Positions 61,729 to 64,000 of a stretch of 64,000 nt of DNA are shown here, in pieces. The DNA comes from Arthrobacter globiformis (GTDB lineage Bacteria > Actinomycetota > Actinomycetes > Actinomycetales > Micrococcaceae): the NCBI RefSeq assembly GCF_030818015.1, contig NZ_JAUSZX010000001.1:3472001-3536000 (forward strand), given 5' to 3'. Below the pieces are notes generated by a model, which ran no database searches, was not told the DNA's origin, and saw only the letters and a list, made by a program, of their open reading frames with translations. Both the position numbers and the translations under genes were made by a program. The first letter of the stretch is position 1; every line of letters starts with the position of its first letter.

Positions 61729-63444
61729 CTAGATGCCCAGCAGTGTCCGGTGGCCCTCCCGGCGCTTGGCCTGCTCGGCGGGATCCGGGACAGGCAGGGA
61801 GGCGATCAGGCGCTTCGTGTAGTCATGCTGCGGAGCACCCATGACGTGGTGGCCAATCCCCTGCTCAACGAGTTTGCCTTTGTACAGCACCCCGACCCAG
61901 TGCGCCAGCATGTCCACCACCGCGAGGTCGTGGCTGATGAACAGCGCCGCGAACCCGAACTCCTGCTGGATTTCCCGGAAGAGCTCCAACACTTTCGCCT
62001 GCACCGAAACGTCCAGCGCCGACGTCGGCTCATCGGCGATGAGCAGTTTCGGATTCAGGATCAGCGCCCGCGCCAGGGATGCGCGCTGGCGCTGCCCGCC
62101 GCTGAGCTCGTGCGGGAAACGGTCAGCGTACGACGCCGGCAGCTGGACTGACTCCAGCAGTTCACCAACGCGTTTGCGCGCCTGCGCCGGTGACGGGTTG
62201 GTGTGGATGACCAGCGGTTCGGCGACGCAGTCGCCGATGGTCAGCTGGGGGTTGAAGGACGCCGCCGGGTCCTGGAAGACGAACCCGATCTCCTTCCGGA
62301 GCGGCTTGAAGCTCCGTTCCTTGAAGTTCAGCATCTCGTAGCCGAGCACGTTCAGGCTCCCGCCGGTGGTCCGGTTGAGGCCGGCGATGGCCCGCCCGAT
62401 GGTTGTCTTGCCCGACCCCGATTCGCCGACGAGACCGAACACCTCGCCCTCGGATACCGTGAAGCTGACGCCGTCCACAGCCTTGAATGCGGGGCTGCCC
62501 AGCCGTCCGGGATACTCGATGGTGAGGCCCTTCGCCTCCACCAGGACCTTGCCGTCCTGGTGCGCCCGTTCCGTCATGCCTTCCGATGCCGAATGCCGGC
62601 CAAGGTGCGGCACGGCGGCCAGCAGCTTCCGGGTGTAGTCCTGCCGCGGCTCGGCGAAGAGGGACTTCGCCGAGGCCTCCTCGACGACGTCACCCTGGTA
62701 CATCACCACGACGCGGTCCGCGAGGTCGGCTACCACGCCCATGTTGTGCGTGATCAGCACAATGGACGTCCCGTACTTGTCCCTCAAGTCCCGCAGGAGA
62801 TCGAGGATCTCCGCCTGCACGGTGACGTCCAGCGCGGTGGTGGGTTCGTCAGCCACGATCAGCCCGGGGTTCAGGGCGAGCGCAGCGGCGATGACCACGC
62901 GCTGTTTCTGGCCGCCGGAGAACTGATGGGGGTAGTAGTTGACGCGCGTTTCGGGGTCCGGGATGCCCACTTTGCGCAGGGCTTCGACGGCCCTGGCCTT
63001 CGCCTCCTTCGCCGTGACCCGCTTGCCGCCGTCCCGGCCTGCGTGGGCGAGGATCCCTTCGGCGATCTGCCAGCCGACCGTGAACACTGGGTTCAATGCC
63101 GTGGACGGCTCCTGGAAGACCATGGCAACGTCCCGCCCCCGGATCTGCCGGAGCTTCCCGGGGCTGACGCTGATGACGTTGCTGCCGTTGATCAGCACCG
63201 CGCCGGAGCTGATGGCGGTTTCCGGCAGCAGGCCCAGGATGGTCTTGGCCGTCACGGTCTTGCCAGAGCCGGACTCGCCGACAATGGCGAGCACCTCCCC
63301 CGCCCTCACTTCAAGGCTCACGTCCTTGACTGCGTACACGTCCCCGGCGTCGGTGGCGAACGTGACCTTGAGGTGGTCGATGTCCAGCACGGGTCCGGTG
63401 CCGGCCGGGTGCCGGTCTGAAACCGATCCGATGTTGATGGTCAT
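61729..63444 (-). CDS. Oligopeptide/dipeptide ABC transporter ATPase (fused DppD-DppF type)
   Basis: This 571-residue protein contains two ABC ATPase domains. Domain one (about 20-280) has IVGESGSGKTVTAKTIL, FSGGQKQRVVIAAALAL and LIVADEPTTALDVTVQ; domain two (about 300-560) has LVGESGSGKTTIGRAIAG, ELSGGQRQRASLARALI and LLIADEPTSALDVSVQ. Each ends with the oligopeptide-type C-terminal segment (YTRKLLAAVPHL, YTKRLIASLPVPD). It would energise peptide or nickel-type uptake. It overlaps the permease gene by four bases. Confidence 0.95.
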   Translation of the reverse strand: MTINIGSVSDRHPAGTGPVLDIDHLKVTFATDAGDVYAVKDVSLEVRAGEVLAIVGESGSGKTVTAKTILGLLPETAISSGAVLINGSNVISVSPGKLRQIRGRDVAMVFQEPSTALNPVFTVGWQIAEGILAHAGRDGGKRVTAKEAKARAVEALRKVGIPDPETRVNYYPHQFSGGQKQRVVIAAALALNPGLIVADEPTTALDVTVQAEILDLLRDLRDKYGTSIVLITHNMGVVADLADRVVVMYQGDVVEEASAKSLFAEPRQDYTRKLLAAVPHLGRHSASEGMTERAHQDGKVLVEAKGLTIEYPGRLGSPAFKAVDGVSFTVSEGEVFGLVGESGSGKTTIGRAIAGLNRTTGGSLNVLGYEMLNFKERSFKPLRKEIGFVFQDPAASFNPQLTIGDCVAEPLVIHTNPSPAQARKRVGELLESVQLPASYADRFPHELSGGQRQRASLARALILNPKLLIADEPTSALDVSVQAKVLELFREIQQEFGFAALFISHDLAVVDMLAHWVGVLYKGKLVEQGIGHHVMGAPQHDYTKRLIASLPVPDPAEQAKRREGHRTLLGI

Positions 63445-64000
63445 GAGCTTCTCACATCTGCTGAAATGGCTGCCTGGGCGGCCGCGGTGGAGTCCGCTCC
63501 GCCCTTGGTCCCGGCGCGCTTGCGGCCGCGGAGGCGGGGATCGTTAAGGTCGTTGATGCTCTCCCCCACGAGCGTGAGGCCAAGGACTGTCCAGACGATG
63601 GCAAGGCCCGGGAACACGCCGGTCCACCAGATGCCGGACGTTGTGTCCGCGAGTGCCTTGTTGAGGTCGAAACCCCATTCGGCAGCGGACGAGGGTTCGA
63701 TGCCGAATCCCAGGAAGCCCAGGCCCGCCAGGGTCAGGATTGCCTCGGACGCATTCAGTGTGAAAATCAGCGGAAGGGTCCGGGTGGCATTGCGGTAGAT
63801 ATGCCTGCCCATGATGCGGATGCTTGACGCGCCCACCACCTTCGCCGATTCGACGAAGGGTTCCGCCTTGAGCCTGATCGTCTCCGCCCTGATGACCCGG
63901 AAGTACTGCGGAATGAACACCACGGTGATGGAGATCGCCGCGGCAAGCACGCCGCCAAAGAGGCTGGACTCGCCGCCGCTGATGACGATGGCCATGACGA
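63441..64000 (-). CDS. Oligopeptide ABC transporter permease, DppC-like (partial)
   Basis: This is the inner-membrane permease of the peptide ABC transporter; 186 codons are visible and the N-terminus lies beyond the right window edge. The binding-protein-dependent transport motif reads KVVGASSIRIMGRHIYRNA. LTLAGLGFLGFGIEPSSAAEWG and WWTGVFPGLAIVWTVLGLTLVGESINDLNDPRLR end the protein as in DppC/OppC. It precedes and overlaps the fused ATPase gene. A methionine near 63995 is internal, since the frame continues upstream to the edge. Confidence 0.9.
   Translation of the reverse strand, partial: VMAIVISGGESSLFGGVLAAAISITVVFIPQYFRVIRAETIRLKAEPFVESAKVVGASSIRIMGRHIYRNATRTLPLIFTLNASEAILTLAGLGFLGFGIEPSSAAEWGFDLNKALADTTSGIWWTGVFPGLAIVWTVLGLTLVGESINDLNDPRLRGRKRAGTKGGADSTAAAQAAISADVRSS

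Overview
The window is high-GC chromosomal DNA of an actinobacterium, most probably a Micrococcaceae member close to Arthrobacter or Pseudarthrobacter. The grounds are the gene content and order: whiB1-pdtaS, secA-hpf-comF-lpqB-mtrB-mtrA, a GlfT2/Glf galactan pair, an NAD-glutamate dehydrogenase of about 1620 residues, and frequent GTG/TTG starts with ATGA/GTGA stop-start overlaps. Much of the right half matches the order I recall for Mycobacterium tuberculosis Rv3219-Rv3246c. I saw no rRNA, tRNA, CRISPR array, insertion sequence or prophage.

Layout. 1-1.9 kb: tail of a Tad-type secretion/pilus operon (cpaF, tadB) with a CRP-like operator upstream. 2-5.2 kb: divergent galE and a secreted GH25 muramidase with LGFP repeats. 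5.5-17 kb: a nonulosonic acid island, with one seven-enzyme leftward run (unknown protein, legH, legI, legG, ptmE, legB, legC, then a Wzx flippase) and a divergent rightward trio (ptmF-like, legF, ptmA-like). Together these specify most of the GDP-linked CMP-legionaminic acid route known from Campylobacter. 17-21 kb: GT2-DUF2304-GT2 and a large DUF6541 membrane protein. 21.1-25.9 kb: Wzt, Wzm, GlfT2 and Glf for an ABC-exported galactofuranose-containing polymer. The whole 5.5-26 kb stretch reads as a cell-surface glycopolymer locus.

26-30.3 kb: an orphan FHA-FtsK/SpoIIIE ATPase of EssC/EccC type. 30.9-32.8 kb: whiB1, with a perfect CRP half-site pair upstream, convergent with the sensor kinase pdtaS. 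32.9-37.7 kb: NAD-glutamate dehydrogenase. 37.8-39.7 kb: CpaE- and CpaB-like proteins, separated by about 36 kb from cpaF/tadB. 39.9-42.3 kb: a small HTH protein, a LysM membrane protein with 10-bp iterons before its start, and an Rv3235-like protein. 42.3-52.7 kb: secA, a YcaQ-like gene, hpf, comF, lpqB, mtrB and mtrA, all leftward, covering protein export, ribosome hibernation and envelope/cell-cycle control. 52.9-59.4 kb: a rightward operon of membrane DUF protein, DUF4129, DUF4350, MoxR ATPase, DUF58 and DUF4166. 59.4-61.6 kb: a cysteine-less MetE-like protein, chorismate mutase, and an F420/NADP-reductase-like protein. 61.7-64 kb: an oligopeptide ABC transporter, cut by the window edge.

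The most novel material is the legionaminic acid island with its unrecognised first gene and a 37-bp divergent junction with a leaderless-type promoter. After it come the orphan EssC-like ATPase, the phased iterons near a BldC-sized HTH protein, and the MetE-like protein lacking zinc-ligand cysteines. Starts were moved from the longest frame wherever a Shine-Dalgarno (SD) or overlap favoured it; each entry says so.
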